Shown piece after piece: positions 7,343 through 13,349 of a stretch of DNA of 13,349 nucleotides. The notes beneath the pieces are model-generated. The model ran no database searches. It had not been told where the DNA came from and saw only the letters and a program-made list of their open reading frames with translations. The DNA comes from Chloroflexia bacterium (GTDB taxonomy: Bacteria; Chloroflexota; Chloroflexia; Thermomicrobiales; JALYUS01), in the NCBI GenBank assembly GCA_025928215.1, contig JAICJW010000077.1, positions 1 through 13,349 on the forward strand, in the 5' to 3' direction. Position 1 is the stretch's first letter; every line of letters starts with the position of its first letter. The position numbers were made by a program, and so were the translations under genes.

Positions 7343-7348
7343 GGGGAG
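7343..7348 (+). promoter_or_regulatory. Ribosome binding site deciding the GGT-like start
   Basis: GGGGAG lies six bases before the ATG at 7355. An earlier in-frame ATG at 7301 falls inside the stem-loop at 7272-7321, has no ribosome site and would add 18 residues unlike the family, so 7355 is preferred. Confidence 0.7.
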
Positions 7349-7354
7349 CGTGGT

Positions 7355-8983
7355 ATGGGATGGACAAATAAAGGCCCGGTACATCGCCCAGTCGTCATGG
7401 GTACGCGCGGGCTTGTGACGTCCGCGAATACGCTTGCCTCGATGGCGGGGCTGCGGATTCTGCTTGCGGGGGGCAACGCGGTAGACGCGGCCGTCGCGAC
7501 AGCCGCGGCGCTCAATGTCTGCGAACCGTATATGTCCGGCATTGGCGGCGGCGGGTACATGCTGATTTATACAGCGCGCGACCGTCGCTTGCGCGTCCTC
7601 GATTATAACGGGCCGAGTCCGTGGGCCGCCGCGCCCGCCGCCTTCGCCACGGTGGAAGAGAAGGATCGTGGGCCGAAAGCGCCCATCGTCCCTGGCGCGA
7701 TCGGCGGCTGGCTCACCCCGCTGGAAACCGCCGGGACGATGGACCGTGCGACAGTCTTTGCACCGGTAATCGAGTACGCCGAGTGTGGCGTACCCGTTAC
7801 GCTTAAAGCGGCCAGCTTCATCGAGGCGGGGTCGAGCCGCCTCACATCCGAGGCGCGGGCCGTCTTCTGCCCCACGGGGGATCCGCCCGTGCCAGGTGCG
7901 CTCCTTCGGCAGCCGCAACTGGCGGAAACCTATCGCCAACTCGTCGCGGAGGGGGCGAGTGCCTTCTATGGCGGCACGCTCGGCGAGCGCGTCGTCGCCT
8001 CGCTCGCGGCGCAGGGTGGTATTCTCGCGATGCGCGATGTGGACGGCTGGAGGCCGGAATGGCAGGAGTCTGCCACGACAACCTATCGCGGCTACGACAT
8101 CGCCTCCGTGCCGCCTCCCGGCATGGCATTCCAGTTTCTGCAAACGCTCAACATCCTTGAAGGGTTCGACCTCGCGGCGTCCGGCCAGAATAGCGCGCAG
8201 ACGCTCCATCTGGTCATTGAGGCGATGAAACTTTCCGTCGCGGATCGTATCGCCTATGCTGGCCGACCGGACATCCCGATTCATGGCTTGCTCTCGAAGG
8301 AGTATGCCGCACGCCGCCGCGCACTGATTGACCCTGAGCGCGCGCACAAGAGCGAGGGTGAGCGATTCGGTGGCCTGACCGGGGCGGACATCATCGCGGC
8401 CGGGACGCCCGGCGATTTCACGCGTGAATGCACGACTCACTTCGATGTGGTGGATAGCGATGGCAATGCCGTCTCTGTTACGCAGAGCCTCGGCGCTTTT
8501 TTCGGCTCCGGCGTGATGGCGGGCGATACCGGCATCATGCTCAATAACTTCCTCTTCTGGTCCGAACTCGATCCGGCCAGCGCCGCTGTCGTCACCCCGC
8601 ACAAGCGGATGGGGACACGGATGTCCCCGGTGGCGATCTCCCGCGACGGGCGACTCTTCATGATGATTGGCACGCCAGGCTCGTACGGTATTCCGCAGAC
8701 GACGGCGCAGATGATCTCCAACGTGATTGATCACGGCTTCAACATCCAGGCGGCAATCGAAGCGCCGCGCGTCCGCACGTACATGGGAACGACGGTTGAC
8801 ATCGAGGGGCGGGTGCCAGAGGCGGTACGCGCGGAGTTGATGCGTCGCAACCATGATCTTCGTCTATTGCCGGATTGGTCGCCTGCGGTCGGCGGTGGGC
8901 AAGGGTTCATGATTGACCCTGAGAGCGGCGTGCTCATGGGCGGCGCGGATCCGCGCCGCGACGGTTACGCGATTGCCTTCTGA
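7355..8983 (+). CDS. Gamma-glutamyltransferase-family Ntn hydrolase, probably not a true gamma-glutamyltransferase
   Basis: 542 residues, a proenzyme expected to cleave itself before Thr360, which then acts as the N-terminal nucleophile on an amide bond. Family blocks: GGNAVDAAVATA (39-50), EPYMSGIGGGGYML (57-70), CTTHFDVVD with Thr360, LNNF (396-399), RMSPV, GTPGSYGIPQTT (439-450) and a final GGADPRRDGYAIAF. Compared with E. coli GGT, the glutamate-binding Arg114 region reads LDYNGPSP (82-89). The Asp433 region reads LFW, Ser462-Ser463 is Thr421-Arg422 and Gly483-Gly484 is Gly442-Ser443. These changes point to a different acyl group. There is no signal peptide, so it is likely cytosolic, unlike the periplasmic or secreted classical enzymes. 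It lies between a dehydrogenase and an M28-like gene, suggesting a catabolic amidase. Fold certain; substrate unknown. Confidence 0.93.
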   Translation: MGWTNKGPVHRPVVMGTRGLVTSANTLASMAGLRILLAGGNAVDAAVATAAALNVCEPYMSGIGGGGYMLIYTARDRRLRVLDYNGPSPWAAAPAAFATVEEKDRGPKAPIVPGAIGGWLTPLETAGTMDRATVFAPVIEYAECGVPVTLKAASFIEAGSSRLTSEARAVFCPTGDPPVPGALLRQPQLAETYRQLVAEGASAFYGGTLGERVVASLAAQGGILAMRDVDGWRPEWQESATTTYRGYDIASVPPPGMAFQFLQTLNILEGFDLAASGQNSAQTLHLVIEAMKLSVADRIAYAGRPDIPIHGLLSKEYAARRRALIDPERAHKSEGERFGGLTGADIIAAGTPGDFTRECTTHFDVVDSDGNAVSVTQSLGAFFGSGVMAGDTGIMLNNFLFWSELDPASAAVVTPHKRMGTRMSPVAISRDGRLFMMIGTPGSYGIPQTTAQMISNVIDHGFNIQAAIEAPRVRTYMGTTVDIEGRVPEAVRAELMRRNHDLRLLPDWSPAVGGGQGFMIDPESGVLMGGADPRRDGYAIAF

Positions 8984-9099
8984 GTACGGGAGAGGAAACG
9001 AGGAGTAGTGATCGCCGGTGGCGGCACGTGAGCACATGTGGTCGTGCCAGGAAAAGCTCGTTGATGGGCACACGACGTATCGGGATAGAGAGGTAGAAC
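8984..9099. other. Spacer between GGT-like and M28-like genes with nested dyad
   Basis: No gene is supported here. GGCACG (9023-9028) and CGTGCC (9043-9048) form an inverted repeat that encloses the perfect palindrome CACATGTG (9033-9040). GAGGAG at about 9000 precedes a GTG at 9008 that opens a frame of only seven codons, which may be a vestige or chance. The M28-like gene has its own weaker ribosome site (GAGAGG near 9088), so it could be translated from a shared transcript. Confidence 0.4.
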
Positions 9100-10776
9100 G
9101 TGGCGAATGCAACGGAAGATGCACTGCGTGAGGCGGTTTCGGTTGATCATCTCCAGCGGCACAATGCGGAGATCGCGAAGGGCGTGCGCCTCTCCGGCAG
9201 TGCGGATGAGGCGGAAGCGTTCGCATACATCGCCGCGCAGTGTCGCTCGTACGGGATGGCGGTGAACCAATACGCCTCCGATGCCTATGTGAGCCTGCCG
9301 GGCGCGGCATCGCTCTCTGTCATTGCACCCGAACGGCGGGAGATCGAGAGCATCACGCACTCCGCGTCTGCCGCGACAGGGCCGGATGGCCTATCCGGGC
9401 CGCTCGTCTATGCGGGCGCGGGACTGGCGGCGGACTATGCCCTTGTTGACGCACGGGGCAAAATCGCACTCGTCGAAGGGCTGGCGTCTCCACCGAAAGC
9501 ATTTGCGGCCGACGCCGCCGGCGTGCGCGGCATCGTCTGCATCAATCCCCCGGAGTTCCATGAGATGACGGTCTCCCCCATTTGGGGCACGCCAACCCTT
9601 GAGACGGCACCGCGACTACCAAAAGTCGTTGCAATCTCCGTTCGACAGGATGACGGCGATGAACTCAAGGCATTGCTCGAGCGCGAATCGGTGACGGTGC
9701 GCATCACAGCGGAGGTGGACACCCGCTGGCGGCAGATCCCGACCCTGACCGCCGAATTCCCCGGCACCGTAGAGAACCGCTTTGTCCTGCTCAGTGGTCA
9801 TGTAGATTCCTGGCATCACGGCGCGATGGATAACGCGAGCGCGAACGCGACCATGCTTGAGGTCGGGCGCATCTTCAGCGAGCACACGGGCGACTTGCGG
9901 CGCGGGCTGCGGCTCGCCTTCTGGTCCGGCCACTCGCACGCGCGCTATGCCTCCTCCACGTGGTATGCGGACACCTTCTTCGCCGACCTCCACGATCACT
10001 GCGTCTGCCACGTCAACGCCGAGTCAACCGGCGCTGTCGGTGCGGACTTCCTCGTGGCGGCTGGCATGGCGGAGACGTGGCAATTCGCGGCGGGGCCGAT
10101 TCGCGACGTGTCCGGGCAAGAGCTGCACTATCAGCGGATGGGGCGCAGCCACGACCAGTCGTTCACGGGTATCGGCGTCCCATCTGTTCTCTGTGGTCTC
10201 GCCGCGCAACCGGGGGGTGGGCTTGGATGGTGGCATCACACGACCGGCGATACACTGGATAAGATAGATCCTACCAATCTCGTGCGGGACACGCGGATCT
10301 ACCTTCTCACCTGCTGGCGGCTCTGTACGCTTCCGGTTCTGCCCTTCAACTTCGTGGAGACGGCGAACGAGTTGCGCGATCGGTTGCACTCTTTGCAAGA
10401 GGCCGCTGGTGATCGCTTCGATCTCGCGCCGCTGACGACCGAGGTGGATGCGTTCCACGCTGCCGCCGAGCGCTTGACCGAGGCCGTCACGACGATCGGT
10501 GACAAGCATGTACATGCCGAGCAGATTAATGTCGCCATTATGGCGATTGCGCACGCGCTCATCCCGGTGAACTACACGAAAGCGGGTCCCTACGAGGTGG
10601 ATCTCGCGCTGGCGAACCCGGTATTGCCCGGTCTCGCTGCCGTCGCATCGTTGGGCGATACGAAAGCGACGGACGACGACATGAGATTCCTGCGCACGCG
10701 GCTGGTGCGAGAACGCAACCGGGTGTGGCACGCTCTCGCGACGGCGCGGCGAGCGATCGAGCGTGCACTTGCCTGA
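9100..10776 (+). CDS. M28-family metallopeptidase-like protein with PA domain and atypical active site
   Basis: 558 residues. N-terminal helical part, then a protease-associated (PA) domain at about 95-205, then the M28 zinc-peptidase domain and a helical C-terminus from about 410. Expected metal ligands seen: His234 and Asp236 in GHVDSW, Asp244 in MDNASANA, and His379/380 in GWWHHTTGDT. Where M28 enzymes carry the catalytic Glu-Glu (FWTGEE-like), this protein has FWSGHSHARYASS (274-286), so His278 and Ser279 replace them. Near the next ligand it has HVNAEST (304-310) with Asn306. The rest of the motif is well kept, suggesting a distinct subfamily and not decay. GTG start at 9100 with GAGAGG upstream. 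No signal peptide, so probably intracellular. Last gene of the rightward unit. It could be an aminopeptidase, a carboxypeptidase-like amidase or a non-peptidase relative. Confidence 0.88.
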   Translation: MANATEDALREAVSVDHLQRHNAEIAKGVRLSGSADEAEAFAYIAAQCRSYGMAVNQYASDAYVSLPGAASLSVIAPERREIESITHSASAATGPDGLSGPLVYAGAGLAADYALVDARGKIALVEGLASPPKAFAADAAGVRGIVCINPPEFHEMTVSPIWGTPTLETAPRLPKVVAISVRQDDGDELKALLERESVTVRITAEVDTRWRQIPTLTAEFPGTVENRFVLLSGHVDSWHHGAMDNASANATMLEVGRIFSEHTGDLRRGLRLAFWSGHSHARYASSTWYADTFFADLHDHCVCHVNAESTGAVGADFLVAAGMAETWQFAAGPIRDVSGQELHYQRMGRSHDQSFTGIGVPSVLCGLAAQPGGGLGWWHHTTGDTLDKIDPTNLVRDTRIYLLTCWRLCTLPVLPFNFVETANELRDRLHSLQEAAGDRFDLAPLTTEVDAFHAAAERLTEAVTTIGDKHVHAEQINVAIMAIAHALIPVNYTKAGPYEVDLALANPVLPGLAAVASLGDTKATDDDMRFLRTRLVRERNRVWHALATARRAIERALA

Positions 10777-10910
10777 GCGGTGGACAGCCTATCTCATCTG
10801 CGACGATGCCAAGGTATACGCTGCCCTTCGTGTCGGTGATGGAATGGAGCGGGATTTTCGCGGCTGACGGCACGTGTACCGATAATCTGGCATGCGGTCA
10901 GACGATGGCG
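10777..10910. other. Convergent intergenic gap
   Basis: The M28-like and MFS genes converge here. I see a short palindrome CCGATCGG (around 10916-10923, reaching into the MFS stop region) but no clear stem with a T-run on either strand. A 40-codon frame starting at 10806 has no ribosome site and no recognisable content. Confidence 0.5.
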
Positions 10911-12164
10911 CTAACCGATCGGGGCTGAGGCCTTTTCTCGCAGCCCGTCACGACGGTGCACAAAGAACGGCAGGAGGAAAACGAGTCGAACGAGCGAGAG
11001 GGCCGCGCAGGCAACCCAGACCACCTGAAACCGATTGCTGTGCGCGAGTACGAGCCCGAAAATGACCCCGGCGAGCGTCGCACCGATCTGGGCGACCGTC
11101 GCCATCAGCGCCACGACACGCGCCGTCTCGCCCGCCGCGAAGCGCTCCCCGGCGAAAAGCATCAGCGGCGCGGTCGTCGCGGCGAGGCTGACGCCGACAA
11201 GGATCGTGATTATGAAGATCACGGCAATTGGCTCCTTCGGCACGATGGCGACGTAGCAGATGAATGCGAGCGCGGACCCGCCGAGGACGACGAGTGTCCT
11301 GCCATGCGGGAGATCCGCAAGCATACCGACCAGCGGTGCCGCGATGAGGAGAGCGATATTCGCGGCGGAGGCGAAACTCCCGGCGCGCACCGTCGAATAG
11401 CCAAACGTCTTGGTCAGGTAGGTCGGTAGCCAGGTGAGCAGGCCGTAGGTCGCCAGCATGCCCGTGAAACTGACCGCGAGCAATTGCCAGAAGTCCGGTC
11501 GCCAGCCGATACCCGCGCGTGCGCCCGCAACCCGAGGCGCGCGCTCCTGCGGCGGCGCGTCGGGCAGCAGTATCGCCGCCGCGATGAGGATGACGAGGGT
11601 GAAAACGGGTAACGTAGAGAGTCCGCCCGTTATGCCGAAGCGTGAGGCGCCGATCGGGACGAGGATGAGCGCGCCGACCGCGCCGAGGCCCGCGCCGGAT
11701 TGCAGGATACCCATCACCCGCCCCCGCTCGGTGCGCGCGAAGAGGGTGATACCGAGTTTCATTGCCGGGGTGTAAAGGAAGGCACCTGTGGCGCCGAGCA
11801 GGAAGCGGGCGATCAAGGCGAGTTCGTAGTTGCGAGTGCCCGCAAAGAGTGCCGAGAAGAGGGCGCTGAGCGCCAGGCCCGTCAGTAGGAGGAACCGGGC
11901 GTTGAAGCGATCGCCGACGAGACCGACGATCGCCTGAAAGATCGCGTAGCCGAAGACGTAGGCGGCGAAGAGCGTGCCGACGCCGGCGTAGTCAACGCCG
12001 AATCGCGGTTGCAGGTCGGTAAACAGTGGCACGACGCCGGTACGTTGGGCGTTGTGCACGATGAGCATTGATGCGAGGAGGGCGATGGTACGCGCTTTTT
12101 CCCCGCGCTGCGCGTTCGCGAACGGGCGCGGTGCCTGCTCGATCATCGTCGCACGACCGGACAT
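10911..12164 (-). CDS. Major facilitator superfamily (MFS) transporter
   Basis: 417 residues with about 12 hydrophobic segments in two halves of six, split by a polar loop near 201-225 (PDAPPQERAP and onward). The MFS signature after helix 2, GLVGDRFNARFLLLTG, is at 81-96. A weaker copy, GMLADLPHGRTLVVLG, at 280-295 marks the second half. ATG at 12164 starts two bases after the stop codon of the deacetylase-like gene, which implies translational coupling. A longer frame reaching 12242 only overlaps that gene and lacks a ribosome site. Inner-membrane secondary carrier; substrate and direction are unknown, and it may import or export the compound handled by the upstream hydrolase. Confidence 0.93.
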   Translation of the reverse strand: MSGRATMIEQAPRPFANAQRGEKARTIALLASMLIVHNAQRTGVVPLFTDLQPRFGVDYAGVGTLFAAYVFGYAIFQAIVGLVGDRFNARFLLLTGLALSALFSALFAGTRNYELALIARFLLGATGAFLYTPAMKLGITLFARTERGRVMGILQSGAGLGAVGALILVPIGASRFGITGGLSTLPVFTLVILIAAAILLPDAPPQERAPRVAGARAGIGWRPDFWQLLAVSFTGMLATYGLLTWLPTYLTKTFGYSTVRAGSFASAANIALLIAAPLVGMLADLPHGRTLVVLGGSALAFICYVAIVPKEPIAVIFIITILVGVSLAATTAPLMLFAGERFAAGETARVVALMATVAQIGATLAGVIFGLVLAHSNRFQVVWVACAALSLVRLVFLLPFFVHRRDGLREKASAPIG

Positions 12165-12166
12165 CG

Positions 12167-13024
12167 TTACCGGCTCTCGTCCATCAACGGCATCGTTTCG
12201 GGCGCCGGATAATGCGGTGTTGCCGCATCCTCGGCCGCGCATCGCGCGATCTCTTCACAACGAGCAAACCAGATACCTTCCTGTTGCTCAATGTGCTCGA
12301 TCAACCGTTCAAGAGCGAGTAAACGGGCCGGACGGCCGCTGAATCGGGGGTGGCAAACGAGCGTGAAAGAGCCGGTAAGCGCGAGTGCCGCGTCGAACTC
12401 CTCCATCCAGAGTTGTGCGATCTCACTTGGCCGGCGGATCGTCCCGGGATAGGCATAGAACGCGGCATCGTCGAGCGGCCACGACCATGGCAACTCCAGG
12501 ATTTCTTCGGCGCGATCCCCGCCAATTCCTGACCAATACGGGATGTCCTCATCACCGAATGAACTGTCGTACTGATACCCTGCGTCATGTAACAAGGTCA
12601 GGGTCGAGACCGTTGTCAATCCGGAGGGCGAACGCCAGCCGCGGGGCGACTGCCCAAGTATCTCGCTGTGCGCGGCTGTTGCCCTCGCGATGAGGTCTCG
12701 TTCGACATCCGGTGTCAACTCGCTCCAGCGCTCATGCATCCACCCATGGGCAGCCACTTCGTGCCCACGTGCGACGATCTCGCGGGCCAGTGAGCCATAT
12801 TTGCGCACATTCCATCCTTCCAAAAAGAATGTTGCCGGGATCGTGTGGCGCTCCAGAAGGTCAAGAATTCGCTCAATCCCGCGCCGTGGTGCGTAGACGC
12901 CGTCAGCGCTTGCCCCGCCGGCATGGCCATAGCGCAGCAGATCGAAGGACTCTCCAAAGTTATCGAAGCTAAGGGAAACGGCGCAACGCGCGTTTCCCGG
13001 CCATGTTGGTCGCGTGAAGACCAT
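12167..13024 (-). CDS. Polysaccharide-deacetylase-fold hydrolase (NodB/HpPgdA-like), cytosolic
   Basis: 285 residues. NodB-type motifs in order: SLSFDNFGES (17-26, Asp21), ATFFLEGWN (64-72), HEVAAHGWMHE (88-98, metal ligands His93 and His97), GWRSPSG (129-135), YDSS (152-155) and LVCHPRFSG (222-230). The 72-residue spacing from Asp21 to His93 fits the compact HpPgdA-like branch, which also includes allantoinase PuuE and cyclic imidases. Motif 1 has Asn where carbohydrate deacetylases carry the second Asp. No signal peptide or membrane helix is present, so a cell-wall substrate is unlikely. A small amide or imide is more plausible. ATG at 13024 has GGAAGGGG just upstream; the longer frame to 13159 is non-homologous and overlaps the insertion-sequence remnant. 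Two bases separate it from the MFS gene downstream. Confidence 0.88.
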   Translation of the reverse strand: MVFTRPTWPGNARCAVSLSFDNFGESFDLLRYGHAGGASADGVYAPRRGIERILDLLERHTIPATFFLEGWNVRKYGSLAREIVARGHEVAAHGWMHERWSELTPDVERDLIARATAAHSEILGQSPRGWRSPSGLTTVSTLTLLHDAGYQYDSSFGDEDIPYWSGIGGDRAEEILELPWSWPLDDAAFYAYPGTIRRPSEIAQLWMEEFDAALALTGSFTLVCHPRFSGRPARLLALERLIEHIEQQEGIWFARCEEIARCAAEDAATPHYPAPETMPLMDESR

Positions 13025-13050
13025 TGTCCCCTTCCTTTCTCTACGGACCC

Positions 13051-13066
13051 AGGGACGTGTCTGCAA
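13051..13066. repeat. Candidate terminal inverted repeat of the IS5-type remnant
   Basis: AGGGACGTGTCTGCAA lies just beyond the transposase stop codon, at the place and with the GGGACGTGTCT-like sequence expected for the end of an IS5-group element. A matching inverted copy is not found on the other side of the remnant, as expected if that end is deleted. The assignment rests on memory of such ends, without a database match. Confidence 0.4.
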
Positions 13067-13068
13067 CG

Positions 13069-13206
13069 TCATGGCAGATACGTCATGATCGCGGCAAGTG
13101 CCATGCTCACGGTATCCCGAGACGCCCGCTTCTCGTACCGCGTTACCACGCTTTGCCATCGCTTCAACCGGTTCACGCCGCGCTCCACCAAGTTGCGCTC
13201 ACGGTA
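13069..13206 (-). pseudogene. Remnant of IS5-type transposase (C-terminal fragment)
   Basis: About 45 codons read YRERNLVERGVNRLKRWQ, then TRYEKRA, and close with MALAAIMTYLP and a stop. This is the end of an IS5/IS427-type DDE transposase: the YRxRNxVER block holds the last catalytic Glu, followed by the FNRLKxWR-like helix and the TRYDK motif. The N-terminal nine tenths, with the two catalytic Asp residues, are missing. The frame continues upstream to 13260 without transposase-like sequence and overlaps the end of the hydrolase gene. The fragment cannot encode an active transposase. It lies between the hydrolase and deacetylase-like genes and marks an old insertion and deletion. Confidence 0.82.
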
Positions 13207-13252
13207 GGGCGCTGCGTCGAAAGAGTGGGACAGATACGGCATTGCCGCGCGC

Positions 13253-13349
13253 TCACACACCCCGAAAGAAATCGTCCACCAGGCGGTTGAAGACGTCCGG
13301 TTGCTCGAAATACACCGAATGGCCGGACTCGGGTACGCGTACCATCATC
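13253..13349 (-). CDS. Alpha/beta hydrolase, C-terminal end only
   Basis: The last 31 codons of a gene that enters from beyond the window end. They read RVPESGHSVYFEQPDVFNRL followed by VDDFFRGV and a stop at 13253. This is the usual end of an alpha/beta-hydrolase fold enzyme: GHS carries the catalytic His, and the following helix (eqPexfn..v..F) closes the domain. It is on the same strand as the deacetylase-like and MFS genes, 228 bases upstream of the former, so it may once have been in one transcription unit with them before the insertion sequence arrived. The specific activity (esterase, lactonase, C-C hydrolase) cannot be read from this part. Confidence 0.75.
   Translation of the reverse strand, partial: MMVRVPESGHSVYFEQPDVFNRLVDDFFRGV

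Noticed and set aside
6232..7560. A 442-codon open frame on the minus strand
   Set aside because: It is antisense to the dehydrogenase and the start of the GGT-like gene, both of which show complete catalytic motifs. Its translation has no domain features.
7325..8854. A 509-codon open frame on the minus strand
   Set aside because: It is a shadow of the GGT-like gene; the translation is rich in Arg, His and Gly and has no recognisable fold.
10725..10928. A 67-codon plus-strand frame in the convergent gap
   Set aside because: It begins inside the M28-like gene, has no ribosome site at 10725 or at the internal Met at 10806, and its translation is unlike any family I know.
12165..12242. A longer MFS start at 12242
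   Set aside because: It would overlap the end of the deacetylase-like gene, lacks a ribosome site and adds an Arg/Gly-rich stretch. The ATG at 12164, two bases after the upstream stop, fits a coupled pair.
13025..13159. A longer deacetylase-like start at 13159
   Set aside because: The extra 45 residues overlap the transposase remnant in another frame and are non-homologous. GGAAGGGG before the ATG at 13024 supports the shorter protein.
1..13349. CRISPR array, tRNA, rRNA, phage or toxin-antitoxin genes
   Set aside because: I looked for regularly spaced repeats, tRNA-like cloverleaf sequence and small paired genes on both strands and found none.

Overview
The window is an accessory catabolic and transport region from a GC-rich bacterium. 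My best guess is Chloroflexota of the Thermomicrobia/Sphaerobacter type. Both solute-binding lipoproteins have a twin-arginine signal running straight into an LAAC-GG lipobox, followed by a long Ala/Thr/Pro linker. The genome is dense, GTG starts are frequent and purine-rich ribosome sites are clear. This placement is inference: an actinobacterium or another GC-rich lineage is not excluded, and the window holds no rRNA or marker gene.

Left block, minus strand, read from 6219 down to 1: a family-5 (peptide/nickel type) solute-binding lipoprotein; its two permeases (DppB-like, DppC-like); a cytoplasmic protein of the 4,5-dihydroxyphthalate decarboxylase family; a 377-base gap; then a second family-5 solute-binding lipoprotein that runs off the window. 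The ATPase genes needed for transport are not in view. The gaps within the first four genes are 14 to 36 bases, so they read as one operon.

Middle block, plus strand, 6487 to 10776, divergent from the transport operon: a classical short-chain dehydrogenase, a gamma-glutamyltransferase-fold Ntn hydrolase and an M28-type metallopeptidase-like protein. Both hydrolases keep the family fold signatures but have changed key residues. The GGT homologue keeps the nucleophile Thr but lacks the residues that hold a gamma-glutamyl group. The M28 homologue has Gly-His-Ser-His where the catalytic Glu-Glu pair is expected. Neither has an obvious signal peptide.

Right block, minus strand, 13349 to 10911: the C-terminus of an alpha/beta hydrolase; a remnant of an IS5-type transposase; a polysaccharide-deacetylase-fold (NodB/HpPgdA-like) protein without a signal peptide; and a 12-helix MFS transporter starting two bases after it.

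Taken together (inference), the cell imports a peptide-like or amide-containing compound through the ABC system. It then processes it inside the cell with amide hydrolases, a dehydrogenase and possibly a decarboxylase. The MFS protein and the deacetylase-fold hydrolase form a second, similarly themed unit. The most notable points are the two hydrolases with altered active sites sitting side by side. I saw no CRISPR array, tRNA, rRNA, phage genes or defence system.
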